Shown: piece after piece, positions 17,894 to 28,514 of the stretch
How the letters are laid out: every line of letters begins with the position of its first letter
How positions within the stretch are numbered: the first letter of the stretch is position 1
Assembly: GCA_005792355.1 (NCBI GenBank)
Contig: SXSC01000179.1
Coordinates: 1-44,437 of the forward strand
Length of the DNA: 44,437 bases
Direction: 5' to 3'
DNA from: Opitutaceae bacterium
Lineage (GTDB): Bacteria; Verrucomicrobiota; Verrucomicrobiia; Opitutales; Opitutaceae
Made by a program: the position numbers and the translations under genes
The notes under the pieces: generated by a model
Seen by the model: only the letters and a program-made list of their open reading frames with translations
What the model was told of the DNA's origin: nothing
The model's database searches: none

Positions 17894-19741
17894 TTAGCCC
17901 GCCGTCTTGTCGGCGTAACGGGAGATCGACACGATGGTGTATTCATCCTCGTTGCCGCCGGCTTTGACCTTGACGGTGTCGCCCGACTTCTTGCCGAGGA
18001 GGGCTGCGCCGAGCGGAGTCTTGTACGAGATGATGTGCTTTTCGGGATTGCCGTCCCAGGCGCCCAGAATGGTGTACGCCGTCACGCCGCTGCCGGCGTG
18101 GCGAACCTCGACCACGGAACCGGCGCCGACCTGATCAACCGAGGCATCCTTGAAATCGGAAACCCGGGCGCGCCCAAGTTCGCGCTCCAGCAGCGTCTTT
18201 TGGGCCATCAGGACCTGCTGATCCTGTTTCGCCATCTTGTACTCGGAGTTTTCCTTGAGGTCGCCGTGCTCTCTTGCCACCGCAATGGCCTTGGAGTTTT
18301 CCGGAATCTTCTTGGAAACGATGGCGTCGTACTCCTCGCGCTTGCGGTCATAGCTCGCCCGCGAAACCAGCAATTGCTCTTCCTTGCTTTCGGCATCGGC
18401 CGCGACCAGCGACTGGATCTTGGGAAAGATCTTGATGAAGCGCGCGAGCAGCGACTTTTTCGTCAGCTCCTCGAATCCCTGGTTGAGCATGAGCGTGTTC
18501 GCCAGATCGCGGGCGGTCTCCGGATCGGCGGTCGAAAGCAGATCGGAAATCAGATCCGTGTCTTCACTGAGGATGTCGCCCAGTGGAATCCGGCGGGCGC
18601 TGGAGGTCTGCAGGGCCTCGTAGTCAATCGCGAAGAAAATCGCGCTGAGCAGACGGGGCGTGATCAAATCGTTGAGCAGCTGCGCAAACTTCTTCGAATG
18701 CCGGTTCTTCACGATCCAGAGAAGGACGGGAGCGCGGAGGTTTTGCTCGGTCTGCCAGCGCTTGAGGGTGGCGGCTAGTTCATCAACATGGCCCTGCTCG
18801 ACGAGAAAATTGATGCACTCCGTCGTGAACTTTCCTTGCGAGGTCTTGAGCAGGTTGAACAGGACGTCCCGCGCCTCAATGGGATGCGTCTCCTGAATCA
18901 ACTCGAGGAACCGCGACTGGAACTGCACCGGAATCTTCTCGGCCATGCCCGGAAGATCACGGACGTTGGCAATGATCGCACTCTGGGCCGGATCAAAATT
19001 TGGCACCTGCCCCACGGCCTTGGCGAGGTCATCGCGCACCACCGCCCCGTAAAGCCGCTCGGCCGCATCAAGTTGGTTGGAATCCTTGACGGCGTCGGCG
19101 ACGCCCTTCAGCACCACCGAAAGATCGATTTTTACATCCTTCCGCCCGGTCGCGACCATCATTTCTTCCGCCAGCTGAATTCGGCGGCGCGCCGAGCGCG
19201 TACCGACGAACTGCTCCAGAATCTCGTCTTCCGCCGAAATCGGGGTCTCACGCACGATGTAACACTCCGTTTTCTTCACCGGAACCGACACGCGCGGGTC
19301 CTTGGCCACGGCCTTCTTCGCCGCCGACCACCATTTCTTGAATTTCTCCTCACCAACCACCTGCGCGAGAATGATTTCAAGCTCGATTGCAGTGGCCGCC
19401 TGGTTCGGATATGCCTGAAGTGCCTCGACTACCAGCTGCGCCGGATTTTCCGCGATGAGCACGGCGACCTTCTTGGAATCCGTTTCCTTGCGCACCAAGA
19501 GATGTTTTTCCGGTAGCACCTCCATGGTTGAAATGCAGAAAGCCGGGTCCATCGGGTGCCCCTTCTTGCCCTTAAAGTCGATAACCAGCCTCTGGGCGAC
19601 CTCATCATACTTCTTGATCTGGCCAAATCCCCAACTCCGGTGAACGACATAGGCACCCGTTTCCATAGCCTCGAGTTTGGACTTGGCCGCCTTGAGGGAC
19701 GGCAATTTTGCGATGAGCGCGGAAACGGCTTCAGAATTCAT
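17894..19741 (-). CDS. greA: Transcript cleavage factor GreA with long N-terminal extension
   Basis: The product is 615 aa, against about 158 for a typical GreA. The last 154 residues (462-615) are a complete GreA: an antiparallel coiled coil whose tip carries the acidic pair Asp494/Glu497 in AREHGDLKENSEY, then the FKBP-like C-terminal domain (TPLGAALLGKKSGDTV). GreA enters the secondary channel of RNA polymerase and stimulates cleavage of backtracked RNA. The N-terminal 460 residues are helical, with an SH3/KOW-like segment near 31-65 (YVVHRSWGFGQIKKYDE). Chlamydial GreA is similarly enlarged, so this fits the PVC superphylum. A plausible promoter lies at 19771-19800. Confidence 0.93.
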   Translation of the reverse strand: MNSEAVSALIAKLPSLKAAKSKLEAMETGAYVVHRSWGFGQIKKYDEVAQRLVIDFKGKKGHPMDPAFCISTMEVLPEKHLLVRKETDSKKVAVLIAENPAQLVVEALQAYPNQAATAIELEIILAQVVGEEKFKKWWSAAKKAVAKDPRVSVPVKKTECYIVRETPISAEDEILEQFVGTRSARRRIQLAEEMMVATGRKDVKIDLSVVLKGVADAVKDSNQLDAAERLYGAVVRDDLAKAVGQVPNFDPAQSAIIANVRDLPGMAEKIPVQFQSRFLELIQETHPIEARDVLFNLLKTSQGKFTTECINFLVEQGHVDELAATLKRWQTEQNLRAPVLLWIVKNRHSKKFAQLLNDLITPRLLSAIFFAIDYEALQTSSARRIPLGDILSEDTDLISDLLSTADPETARDLANTLMLNQGFEELTKKSLLARFIKIFPKIQSLVAADAESKEEQLLVSRASYDRKREEYDAIVSKKIPENSKAIAVAREHGDLKENSEYKMAKQDQQVLMAQKTLLERELGRARVSDFKDASVDQVGAGSVVEVRHAGSGVTAYTILGAWDGNPEKHIISYKTPLGAALLGKKSGDTVKVKAGGNEDEYTIVSISRYADKTAG

Positions 19742-19770
19742 GGTTGCGTGTAAGATGAGCTAAACGGGAG

Positions 19771-19812
19771 AGTAAAACGGATAATGTCCAGACTTGTCAA
19801 ACCGCGTGTCAA
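19771..19812 (-). promoter_or_regulatory. Candidate greA promoter with duplicated -35 box
   Basis: On the minus strand a perfect TTGACA (19795-19800) lies 18 nt upstream of TTTACT (19771-19776), with the greA ATG 29 nt further on. A second TTGACA (19807-19812) lies one 12-bp repeat upstream, because TTTGACA with its flank is duplicated. The -35 match is strong and the -10 match only moderate. Confidence 0.5.
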
Positions 19813-19858
19813 ACCGTCCGGGGTCACCCTCGGAGTCACCGTCGGGGATTCCCCTTGA
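19784..19858 (+). other. Possible 24-codon leader ORF overlapping rsmB start
   Basis: An ATG at 19784 opens 24 codons whose TGA (19856-19858) overlaps the rsmB TTG start as TTGA. The predicted peptide has near-repeated tetrads (VKPR/VKPS, GVTL/GVTV) because the DNA has a 12-bp period. It could couple translation into rsmB, which has a weak TTG start and no ribosome site. The same DNA carries the opposite-strand greA promoter, which may be the real reason for the repeat. Confidence 0.25.
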
Positions 19859-21237
19859 AAACCACTTTCGCTCCCTCCCAATCCTCCGCGCCGGCGGCCT
19901 CCTGGCCAGCCGCTGCCCACCTCGTGGCCCGCTGGCTCGACCGCCGTGAACGCATCGATGCCCTCCTCGACACGCTGCCGGGCAGTCTCACCGGCACGGA
20001 ACGGGCCCGCTGCCAGCATCTCGTGCTCGGCGTGGTCCGAAACTTTGGCCGGATCGACGCCGCGCTCGAAAAATTGGTGGCTCATCCTCCGCGGTTTTCC
20101 ACCCGCGCCGTCTTGTTCATCGCCGGTTTCGAGTTGATTGAAGCGGCCCAGGACGGCGACGACGGTCGCAAGGCCAAGATCGTCCATCACGCCGTTGAGC
20201 AGACCAAGACGCTCTCCAGCCCGGCCGAAGCGCGGCTCGTCAACGCCGTGGTGCGGAAGCTGGCGGGTCCGATGGCGCAATCCGCCCCGGTCCTGAATGG
20301 CAGCGCGGAGGAACTCGGAGAATATTTTTCGCATCCCGCCTGGCTGGTCAGAAACTGGCTCGCGCAATTCGGTCCGACTGCGACCCGACAGCTCTTGGAA
20401 TGGAATCAACGCCCCGCGCCGGTCTACGCCCGCTGGCGCGCCGCCGCCAGCGCCGGCGGCCCGCCGGATTTTCTGAAGCCAACGCGGTGGCCCGGAATGT
20501 TTGATGTTCTCCCTGGCCGCTGGCCGGACGTCGAGCCACTGCTGAAGTCGGGGCAGCTCTACCTCCAGGATCCCTCCACGTGTCTCCCGGTCGAGCTGCT
20601 CGCCCCACGCTCGGGCGAAAACGTACTGGACCTCTGTGCCGCGCCCGGCGGCAAGAGCCTCTACCTTGCCGATCTCGTCAGCGCGGGCGAGGGCCAATCT
20701 GCTGCAACCGCGACACCCGGTGTGCCCGGCGAAACCTCGCTGCAGCAGGGCCGGCTCGTCGCGGTTGATTTGCCCGGCACTCGCATCGAACGGTTGAAGC
20801 AAAACCTCTCCCGCGCCAAGGGTGTCGAAGTCGCCCTGGTTCAGGCCGACTTGCTTGAAAACATCTCGATGATCCTCCGCGAGCACCGCCTGCCCGAGGA
20901 TTACGCCGCGGTACTGCTCGATGCGCCGTGCTCCAACACGGGTGTGATGCGCCACCGCGTCGACGTAAAGTGGCGGCTCCAGCCGGGCGACCTCAAGAAA
21001 CATCCGCTGCAACAGCTCTCCCTGCTCCATGCGGCCGCCCGGCTCGTGTCACCTGGTGGACGACTGGTCTATGCCACCTGCAGCGTCGACCCCGGGGAAA
21101 ACGCCCAGGTGGTCAACGCCTTCCTGGCGAGCAAGGCCGGCGGACCCTTCGAATTGGAAAAAACCGTGCTGAGTTTTCCGTGGACCTCCGATCACGATGG
21201 GGGCGGGGCTTTTCTCCTGCGACGGGGCAAAACCTAG
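19855..21237 (+). CDS. rsmB: 16S rRNA m5C967 methyltransferase RsmB
   Basis: The product (460 aa from a TTG start) is the NusB-RsmB type rRNA cytosine-C5 methyltransferase. An N-terminal NusB-like helical domain (about 20-140) precedes the catalytic domain with SAM motif LCAAPGGKS (260-268), LLDAPCSNTGV (Cys359) and YATCSVDPGEN (Cys409), the two cysteines of the m5C mechanism. A low-complexity insert (about 277-299) separates motif I from the acidic motif VAVDLPGTRIERL. It is divergent from greA and convergent with the retropepsin gene. Its start overlaps a possible leader ORF. Confidence 0.94.
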   Translation: MKTTFAPSQSSAPAASWPAAAHLVARWLDRRERIDALLDTLPGSLTGTERARCQHLVLGVVRNFGRIDAALEKLVAHPPRFSTRAVLFIAGFELIEAAQDGDDGRKAKIVHHAVEQTKTLSSPAEARLVNAVVRKLAGPMAQSAPVLNGSAEELGEYFSHPAWLVRNWLAQFGPTATRQLLEWNQRPAPVYARWRAAASAGGPPDFLKPTRWPGMFDVLPGRWPDVEPLLKSGQLYLQDPSTCLPVELLAPRSGENVLDLCAAPGGKSLYLADLVSAGEGQSAATATPGVPGETSLQQGRLVAVDLPGTRIERLKQNLSRAKGVEVALVQADLLENISMILREHRLPEDYAAVLLDAPCSNTGVMRHRVDVKWRLQPGDLKKHPLQQLSLLHAAARLVSPGGRLVYATCSVDPGENAQVVNAFLASKAGGPFELEKTVLSFPWTSDHDGGGAFLLRRGKT

Positions 21238-21303
21238 GTTCCCTCCCGGACGCGGATTCTCCCGTTCCGCTTTCGGGCGGCCGGAAGCACCTGAAAAACG
21301 TGG

Positions 21304-22554
21304 CTACGGCACGAGATCAAAAACCGCCGTCCGTGTCTCGGACTCCTTGTTGCCCTTGAGAAACGTGAACCCAATTTCCGTCGCGGTTGTCACGAGTTGC
21401 TCGTAGCGTCGCAGATCCCACTTGGTCACCAGCTCGCCGTTGATTCGCGTCACCAGATCGCCGCGCTCGATCCCGGCGGCGGCGGCGGGCGACTTTGGCA
21501 CCACCCCGGCCACGCGCCAATAGGCCGGAGTCTTGCTGAAGCTCAGCCCGGCACTTCGCCGTGGCGCCGCCCCGATCGGTTCCCGGCCGTCGCGAAAAAA
21601 GGTCACCCGATCACGCAGTTGATCAAACGTCACCGCAAAATGCTGCAGCATCCCGCCACCGATCGCCGAAAGCTCGTCGGTCAGATCCACGATGGGTTCG
21701 ACAAAGCGCTGGTCGCCGAGCGCCATCGTTTCACCCAGCCGGCCGATGCGTTGCAGGCGATCACCCGCAATCGTTCCCACCGTCGCCCCCACCGTCGGGC
21801 CGAACGCGAACCGGGGATCTATGCCGACCGGATTCAGGCTGAAGGTCGCGTCGCTCCCCGAGTCGATCAAAGCCACCAGCGATCGCTCGCCCACTCGCAC
21901 ATTGATGAGAGGTGTCTTGCGCGTATCGTCGAACGAGATCGTCGTACCCGGGACCAATGCAGTCGTCTTCGCGGGCTGCAGCAAGACCCGGCTCCCAGGA
22001 TAGTCGAGGGTCAACAGCGTCTCGCGGAACAGCGGAAAGCCCAGCACACCGTCGATCGTGAGGCCAAAATGCGCCGACAGCGCCGCACAATCGTAGAGCA
22101 GCACGTCCACGTCCTCGAAACGCGCATCGCCCAGTTCCAGTCGCCGGAGGGAACCGTGCGGCAATTCCACAATACTGCCCTCCGCCCCCCGCACCCGCAC
22201 CGGCGGCGCAGGGGTCGGTGGAATCTCCCGCCCGGGGTAGCGTCGCGCCAACGCGGGAGAAATCAGGGTCACCGACGAACCGGTATCGATGAGAAACCGG
22301 TATGGGCCCGAGCGATCCCACTTGGCCTCGATCAGCAGGAAATTACCGATCCGCTGTGCCGGCAGCACCACCAGTGGCGACGAATGAGTCGTGCGACCCG
22401 GCTGCAAGGGCTGCCGGCGAAACGTCCCCGCCGAGCAACCCTCCAGCAGCAATAATCCCAGGATGGAAAGGAGAAATCCGATCCCGGAACCGGAACGGCG
22501 CCATCGGGCCATCGCGCCGGTGGAGCCGCTGGACAGCTTTTCCCAGGAGGTCAT
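21304..22554 (-). CDS. Retropepsin-like aspartic protease with PDZ domain, putative lipoprotein
   Basis: The ATG at 22554 gives 416 aa. A hydrophobic stretch ending in LLLEGCSAG suggests a lipoprotein signal, although Glu at -2 is atypical. Two retropepsin-like halves follow, each with an active-site motif (FLIDTGSSVTL and ALIDSGSDATF). The C-terminal 100 residues form a PDZ domain (SPAAAAGIERGDLVTRINGE). Such proteins are thought to be periplasmic proteases with unknown substrates. The ATG overlaps the TGA of the MFS gene (ATGA), indicating translational coupling. Confidence 0.85.
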   Translation of the reverse strand: MTSWEKLSSGSTGAMARWRRSGSGIGFLLSILGLLLLEGCSAGTFRRQPLQPGRTTHSSPLVVLPAQRIGNFLLIEAKWDRSGPYRFLIDTGSSVTLISPALARRYPGREIPPTPAPPVRVRGAEGSIVELPHGSLRRLELGDARFEDVDVLLYDCAALSAHFGLTIDGVLGFPLFRETLLTLDYPGSRVLLQPAKTTALVPGTTISFDDTRKTPLINVRVGERSLVALIDSGSDATFSLNPVGIDPRFAFGPTVGATVGTIAGDRLQRIGRLGETMALGDQRFVEPIVDLTDELSAIGGGMLQHFAVTFDQLRDRVTFFRDGREPIGAAPRRSAGLSFSKTPAYWRVAGVVPKSPAAAAGIERGDLVTRINGELVTKWDLRRYEQLVTTATEIGFTFLKGNKESETRTAVFDLVP

Positions 22555-23912
22555 TTTTTCGGTTTTGGCAAACTCGCACTCAGCACCAGCGCCGCCAGGA
22601 CGAACCCGGCGCCGGTCACAAATACCGTCGCCGATCCGCACGCCCAGAATACAACTCCGGCCACCACCGGCGTGATCGCCCGCGCCAGTGACCCCAGGGA
22701 TCTAAAAACCCCGAGTACCCGTCCTTGCTCGGCCGCGCTGGCATACAGCGAGATCAACCCGGTCGTGGAGGGATTCACGAGGCTCGAGCCAAAGACGAGC
22801 AAGCCAACTCCCGCATAAAGCTGCCAGGGGGTCGCCGCGGCACCGACGGCGAGAAACCCAAACACTGCCGCCACCAATCCGATGTTCAGCACGCGAAGCT
22901 CGTCCACGACCTTGAGCAATTTTCGCAAAATCAATCCCTGCGTGACGATGGCGCTCAGCCCGAGGAACCCAAGCAGGTACCCGTTCTCGCGGGCCGTATA
23001 CCCGAAGCGTTGCGTGGCCAGAAACGTCAGCGTCGCCTCCATGGCCACAAACGCCACCGCGAAGACAAAGGCCACGAGATTCGCGCGTCGCACCGCCGGA
23101 TCCTCCAACCCAAGAATGGCCCGGATCGGGTTGCGCAGTCGCGGCTCACGTGAAACGGCTTTCGCCTCGGGGGAGAGTGTCTCGCGGAACCTGGCAGTGA
23201 TCCAAACGAGATTTACCAGGCAGAGCCCGAAGGCCAGGAGCGCCGGCACCGAAAAGGGGTTGATGCCATAACGCGCCAGCTCCGGCCAGCGCGCAGCCAG
23301 ATTCAGCTGCACCGTCAATGCGCCAAGAATCGGTCCCGTCACAAGTCCGAGACCAAACGCCGCGCCGACGAGGCCCATCGCCTTCGCGCGTTCGCTGCGC
23401 GAAGTCACGTCGGCCACCGCGGCGGTCGCGACGGAGAGGTTGCCGCTGAACGCCCCGCTGACCACACGGGAAAGCAGGAAAAGCCAGAACGAGCCGCTGA
23501 AGACCCAGAGAAGGTAGCTGAAACCGGTGCCGGCGACCGTGAAGAGCAGAATACCACGGCGTCCTCGGCGATCGCTCAATGCGCCCCAGAACGGTGCGAA
23601 GACAAATTGCAGCACGGAGAAAACCGACGCAATCACCCCGCCAAACAGCACCGGCGCGTAATTTCCGATGCCGAAGGCGTGCGCGAGCGCATCCGTCTGC
23701 CCGACCATCCAACCCAGCGCGCCCGTGCGCCCCTCCAGTTTCAAATAGTGGTCGAGCAAGTCGGGCCCCAGCGGGAAACCGATCGAAAACCCAATCAGGT
23801 CGATGTAGAGCGTGAGAAAAATAACCCCGAGCGAAAGCGGGCGCACCGGCACTGCGGCGTTGGGGAGGGCGGTGTTGGACACAAAAGGAATCGGAGACGA
23901 AAGAGAATCCAT
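22551..23912 (-). CDS. MFS transporter, TetA/multidrug-like
   Basis: This 453-aa protein has about 12 hydrophobic segments. FAPFWGALSDRRGRRGILL is the MFS motif A between helices 2 and 3, and LLSRVVSGAFSGNLSVATAAVAD resembles the TetA/Bcr-type helix-4 region. SERAKAMGLVGAAFGLGLVTGPILGAL fits motif C of drug:H+ antiporters. It is therefore probably a proton-driven exporter in the inner membrane; substrate unknown. It follows the histidine kinase gene by 32 nt and overlaps the retropepsin start by 4 nt. Confidence 0.9.
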   Translation of the reverse strand: MDSLSSPIPFVSNTALPNAAVPVRPLSLGVIFLTLYIDLIGFSIGFPLGPDLLDHYLKLEGRTGALGWMVGQTDALAHAFGIGNYAPVLFGGVIASVFSVLQFVFAPFWGALSDRRGRRGILLFTVAGTGFSYLLWVFSGSFWLFLLSRVVSGAFSGNLSVATAAVADVTSRSERAKAMGLVGAAFGLGLVTGPILGALTVQLNLAARWPELARYGINPFSVPALLAFGLCLVNLVWITARFRETLSPEAKAVSREPRLRNPIRAILGLEDPAVRRANLVAFVFAVAFVAMEATLTFLATQRFGYTARENGYLLGFLGLSAIVTQGLILRKLLKVVDELRVLNIGLVAAVFGFLAVGAAATPWQLYAGVGLLVFGSSLVNPSTTGLISLYASAAEQGRVLGVFRSLGSLARAITPVVAGVVFWACGSATVFVTGAGFVLAALVLSASLPKPKK

Positions 23913-23944
23913 CCCCGGACGCCAAGGAGCAAACCAACGTCAAT

Positions 23945-26569
23945 TCACGCCAACAATTGCCGCAACTCACGTTCCAGCGAAGCTCGCGTAAACGGTTTGG
24001 GCAGGAAGCGCAGCGGCCCCGTCGCACTGAGGCGGCGCACGATGTCTTCCTCGCTGTAACCGCTGACCAGCAACACGCGCACCTCGGGTCGGATGCCGCG
24101 CAACGCCTCCAGCGTCTGCTCACCGCTGAGGCCCGGCATCAACATGTCCAGCACCACCAATTCGAAGCCCGCCGGATTCTCCCGGAAAATCGTCAGGGCG
24201 GCCTTGCCATCCGCCGCTTCACTCGACGTGAAGCCAAAGCTGCGCAGCATCTCCACCATCACGAAACGCACCTGCATCTCGTCGTCCACCACCAGGACCT
24301 TGCCCACCTGACTCCAGCGGCTCGCGACTCCGGCTTCCGGAGGCCGGGGCACCGGCGCGGGTCCGGCGGACAGCGGCAGGAACAATCGAAACGTCGAACC
24401 TCTGCCCGGCACACTCGAGACACACAGTCCCCCGCCATGCCCGCGCACGATGCCCAGCACTGCGGCGAGCCCGAGGCCGCGACCGGCAAATTTAGTGGTG
24501 AAGAACGGGTCGAAGATTTTGGCGAGAACCTCCGGTGTCATGCCGGCGCCGGTGTCGCGTACCTCGAGAAAAACGTAGTCGCCCGCCGGCAGGTCCGCCC
24601 CCACCACACAGCCCGTCAGCATCTCCGGCGTCACCGGCACCACGCCGGTCGTGAGCACAACCTCACCCCCGCGCTCCGCGATCGCGTCGGTCGCATTGAG
24701 CATCAAGTTCATCACAATCTGGCGGAGCTGCGTGGCATCGGCGGAGACCAACGGAAGTCCCCGCCCGAGTTCGAGCCGAAGTCCGGCCAGATGGGCAATC
24801 GAGATCTTCAGCAGCGGCAGCAAATCCTCGGTCAGCACCGACAAATCGATGGGCTCCACGACCAGTCGACCCTTGCCGGCATAGGCGAGCATCTGCCGGC
24901 ACAACTCGGACGCTCGCACCGAGGCGGACTCGATGGCCCGGAGCTTGGACGCCATCACGTGTTCGGATGGCAGTTCGAGGCGCGCCAGTTCGGCGTTGCC
25001 CAGCACCGTGCTGAGCAGGTTGTTGAAGTCGTGCGCGATTCCACCCGCCAGCAGGCCCAAGCTCTCGAGTTTCTGGCCCTCCAGGAGTTTTCGCTCGAGC
25101 GCCAGGCGCGCCGCCTCGGCGTTCTTTTGCGCGGTGATGTCAATCGCCAGCCCTTCCAGCAGGGCCGAGGCGCCTGCAACCTGGATTCCCCGCCCGCGGG
25201 CGAGTACCCATTTCTCGCCACCCGTGCGCGTGCGGATGCGATACTCGACCTCGATCTCCCGTCGCTCCGCGAGCGCCGCCCGGGTGCGGCCGCGCACTCG
25301 CGCGAGGTCATCCGGATGCACGATGTCGCGCAGGTGGAGCCGACCCTCGATAAATTCCGCCGGCGCGTGCCCGGTGAGCGCCAGCGCGCCTTCACTGACA
25401 AATGTCAGGCTCAGGTTGTCCTCGTACGTGCCCCGGAAGGCCATGCCGGGCAGCGCATGCATCAGCGCGCTGAGCTGACGCCGGCTCTCGCTCAAATCGG
25501 CCGTTCGCTCGGCCACTTCGCGCTCGACCGTCCGCGTCCGGCGAAAATGCGACGCCAGAAACCCCGTGCCCAGCAACGTGACCGTGAGCCCGGCGACGAG
25601 CGCCATGATCGGCGATCCCAGCGACATCGCCGCCGGCTCGGCGGCGCTCCGGTAGATCACCCGCCAATTTCGGCCGGCGATTGGCAGCGCCGCCGAACGG
25701 TGTGCACCCGCCTTGAACTCGGCTTCCGTCGGCACTCCGCGGCCGCCGGCCCTGGCGCGGTGGAAGAATAGCACCCGGCGATCCGCCCGGGTTGATGATT
25801 CGTCGATGAACATGACGTCGAGCACCGCGCCCGGAGCACGTCTCCACGGCTGGTTGAGCAAATCCGCCACCCGGAAAACCCCGAGCAAGAATCCTTGCAC
25901 GCCGACGGCGCCGGCCGTCCCGCCCACGGCACCCCCGACCGGGCAAACCATCACCACACCGTCGTTGGGGCCCGACTCGTAAACCAGTTTCATGAGCCCG
26001 CTCATCCCAATCCCGCCGCTGGCCGCAGCGGTGGCAAAAATCCCCCGCAGCGGACTCGCCGCCGCATCGGAACCGATGACGTTTCGGTTGGCTTCAATCG
26101 GATCAGCAAAAAGGATCGGAAAGTACTCGGCTCGCGCAAGCGCAACGACATCGGCCCCGCCCCGCGCCCGTTCGCGAATGCGGGCCATCGCACCCAGCTC
26201 GGCCGCATTGACCCGCTCCCAGGTGTCTCGTGCTCCGGCTGTCACCCGCGGAGCCCACTGCAGACCGAGAAACCCCGGATGTCGGGCAAACTGGGCACGC
26301 GCCTCCGCCGAAAATTTAACCTGGTCGATTTCGCGCCCGTGCGTCATGAGCAACTTCATTGCCAGCAAACACTCCTCGTAGCCCCCGAGGGTCTCCCGGA
26401 TGAGCGCATGCCGGGCGTCAACCTGGCGCGAAAAGGCCAGGTCGTCCCGGGCTCGCTCGGTCGCGCGAGCGCCCTGCCAGAGCCATCCGGACAGCCCGAC
26501 ACCCGTCAGCGCCACGAGGCCGACGACGAACAAATCAAAACGTGTATTGGATGGTCGAGCCGGGCGCAT
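23945..26569 (-). CDS. CHASE-PAS hybrid sensor histidine kinase with receiver
   Basis: The product (874 aa) has a helix at about 12-30, a periplasmic CHASE-type sensor domain (about 75-235), a second helix (320-340) and a PAS domain (365-485). The kinase core shows His513 in GGIAHDFNNLLS, N-box NLMLNATDAI (Asn625), DTGAGM (672-677) and GRGLGL (697-702). A C-terminal receiver (757-874) has the acidic pair VVDDE, phosphoacceptor Asp808 and Lys858. No separate DNA-binding response regulator is encoded nearby, so the output partner lies elsewhere. The stimulus is unknown; CHASE domains usually bind small extracellular ligands. Confidence 0.93.
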   Translation of the reverse strand: MRPARPSNTRFDLFVVGLVALTGVGLSGWLWQGARATERARDDLAFSRQVDARHALIRETLGGYEECLLAMKLLMTHGREIDQVKFSAEARAQFARHPGFLGLQWAPRVTAGARDTWERVNAAELGAMARIRERARGGADVVALARAEYFPILFADPIEANRNVIGSDAAASPLRGIFATAAASGGIGMSGLMKLVYESGPNDGVVMVCPVGGAVGGTAGAVGVQGFLLGVFRVADLLNQPWRRAPGAVLDVMFIDESSTRADRRVLFFHRARAGGRGVPTEAEFKAGAHRSAALPIAGRNWRVIYRSAAEPAAMSLGSPIMALVAGLTVTLLGTGFLASHFRRTRTVEREVAERTADLSESRRQLSALMHALPGMAFRGTYEDNLSLTFVSEGALALTGHAPAEFIEGRLHLRDIVHPDDLARVRGRTRAALAERREIEVEYRIRTRTGGEKWVLARGRGIQVAGASALLEGLAIDITAQKNAEAARLALERKLLEGQKLESLGLLAGGIAHDFNNLLSTVLGNAELARLELPSEHVMASKLRAIESASVRASELCRQMLAYAGKGRLVVEPIDLSVLTEDLLPLLKISIAHLAGLRLELGRGLPLVSADATQLRQIVMNLMLNATDAIAERGGEVVLTTGVVPVTPEMLTGCVVGADLPAGDYVFLEVRDTGAGMTPEVLAKIFDPFFTTKFAGRGLGLAAVLGIVRGHGGGLCVSSVPGRGSTFRLFLPLSAGPAPVPRPPEAGVASRWSQVGKVLVVDDEMQVRFVMVEMLRSFGFTSSEAADGKAALTIFRENPAGFELVVLDMLMPGLSGEQTLEALRGIRPEVRVLLVSGYSEEDIVRRLSATGPLRFLPKPFTRASLERELRQLLA

Positions 26570-26615
26570 CAGGTCGCCTGACTATCCAATCGCGGGATGC
26601 CTCGACCGCAAGCCC

Positions 26616-27881
<1,266 letters not shown>

Positions 27882-27960
27882 GAAGAAGATGGGAGTGGCT
27901 GGGAAGGAAAGCGGCGATTGCGGGCGGGAGTCCGGGAAGTCGCCAGCAAAAAATCGAGCC

Positions 27961-28440
27961 TCAACCCGTGAGTGACCGGAGATGCTTCACCAGCGGTGGA
28001 ATCGACTCCACCATTTCATCGCGCACCGCTTCGTAGAGCCGCAGGGGCCCGCCGTAAGGATCTCCGATCTCGCGATCGACCTCTCCGGGCATGAACTCCC
28101 GGAACAAATGCAGGTTCCGCGGCACCGGTTCGGCCGTCGCCTCGATCATCACACTGTGCGACTGGGTCATGCAGAGCACCGCGAAGGCCCCGTCGAGCAT
28201 CTGCTGCGTGACCGGCTGGCTGCGGTGCAGGGAGATATCGATGCCCACTTTTTTCAGCGCCGCGACGGAGTTTTCCGAAACCGGCTCTCCCAGCCGCGCC
28301 GCGACCCCGGCCGAGATTACTTTCATCGCCCGGAGCGGGCCTGGCTCGGCGGCAAGCGCGTGCTGCAACAAGGCTGCGGCCATCGGGCTGCGGCAAATGT
28401 TGGCGGTACAGACAACGACTATCACCCCAGAATCGGACAC
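27961..28440 (-). CDS. Low-molecular-weight protein tyrosine phosphatase family protein
   Basis: From the GTG at 28440 the product is 159 aa, a normal size. The P-loop CTANICRS (C-x5-R, Cys11/Arg17) is at the N-terminus, and a C-terminal IGDPYGG supplies the general-acid Asp. Family members dephosphorylate tyrosine (for example on exopolysaccharide kinases) or act on phospho-arginine; arsenate-reductase relatives share the fold. The start is uncertain: GTG at 28446 and TTG at 28488 are in frame. The upstream exported-protein gene ends 74 nt away. Confidence 0.88.
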   Translation of the reverse strand: MSDSGVIVVVCTANICRSPMAAALLQHALAAEPGPLRAMKVISAGVAARLGEPVSENSVAALKKVGIDISLHRSQPVTQQMLDGAFAVLCMTQSHSVMIEATAEPVPRNLHLFREFMPGEVDREIGDPYGGPLRLYEAVRDEMVESIPPLVKHLRSLTG

Positions 28441-28514
28441 GGGCACGGAAAGGACACGGTTTTGCCGGAAACGCAAAGCCGGATTCAAGGCCGCCGAACC
28501 CCGGCCTTTCCCGT

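Noticed and set aside
23957..25771. A 604-codon plus-strand frame
   Set aside because: It is antisense to the histidine kinase, whose motifs are complete; the composition is artificial.
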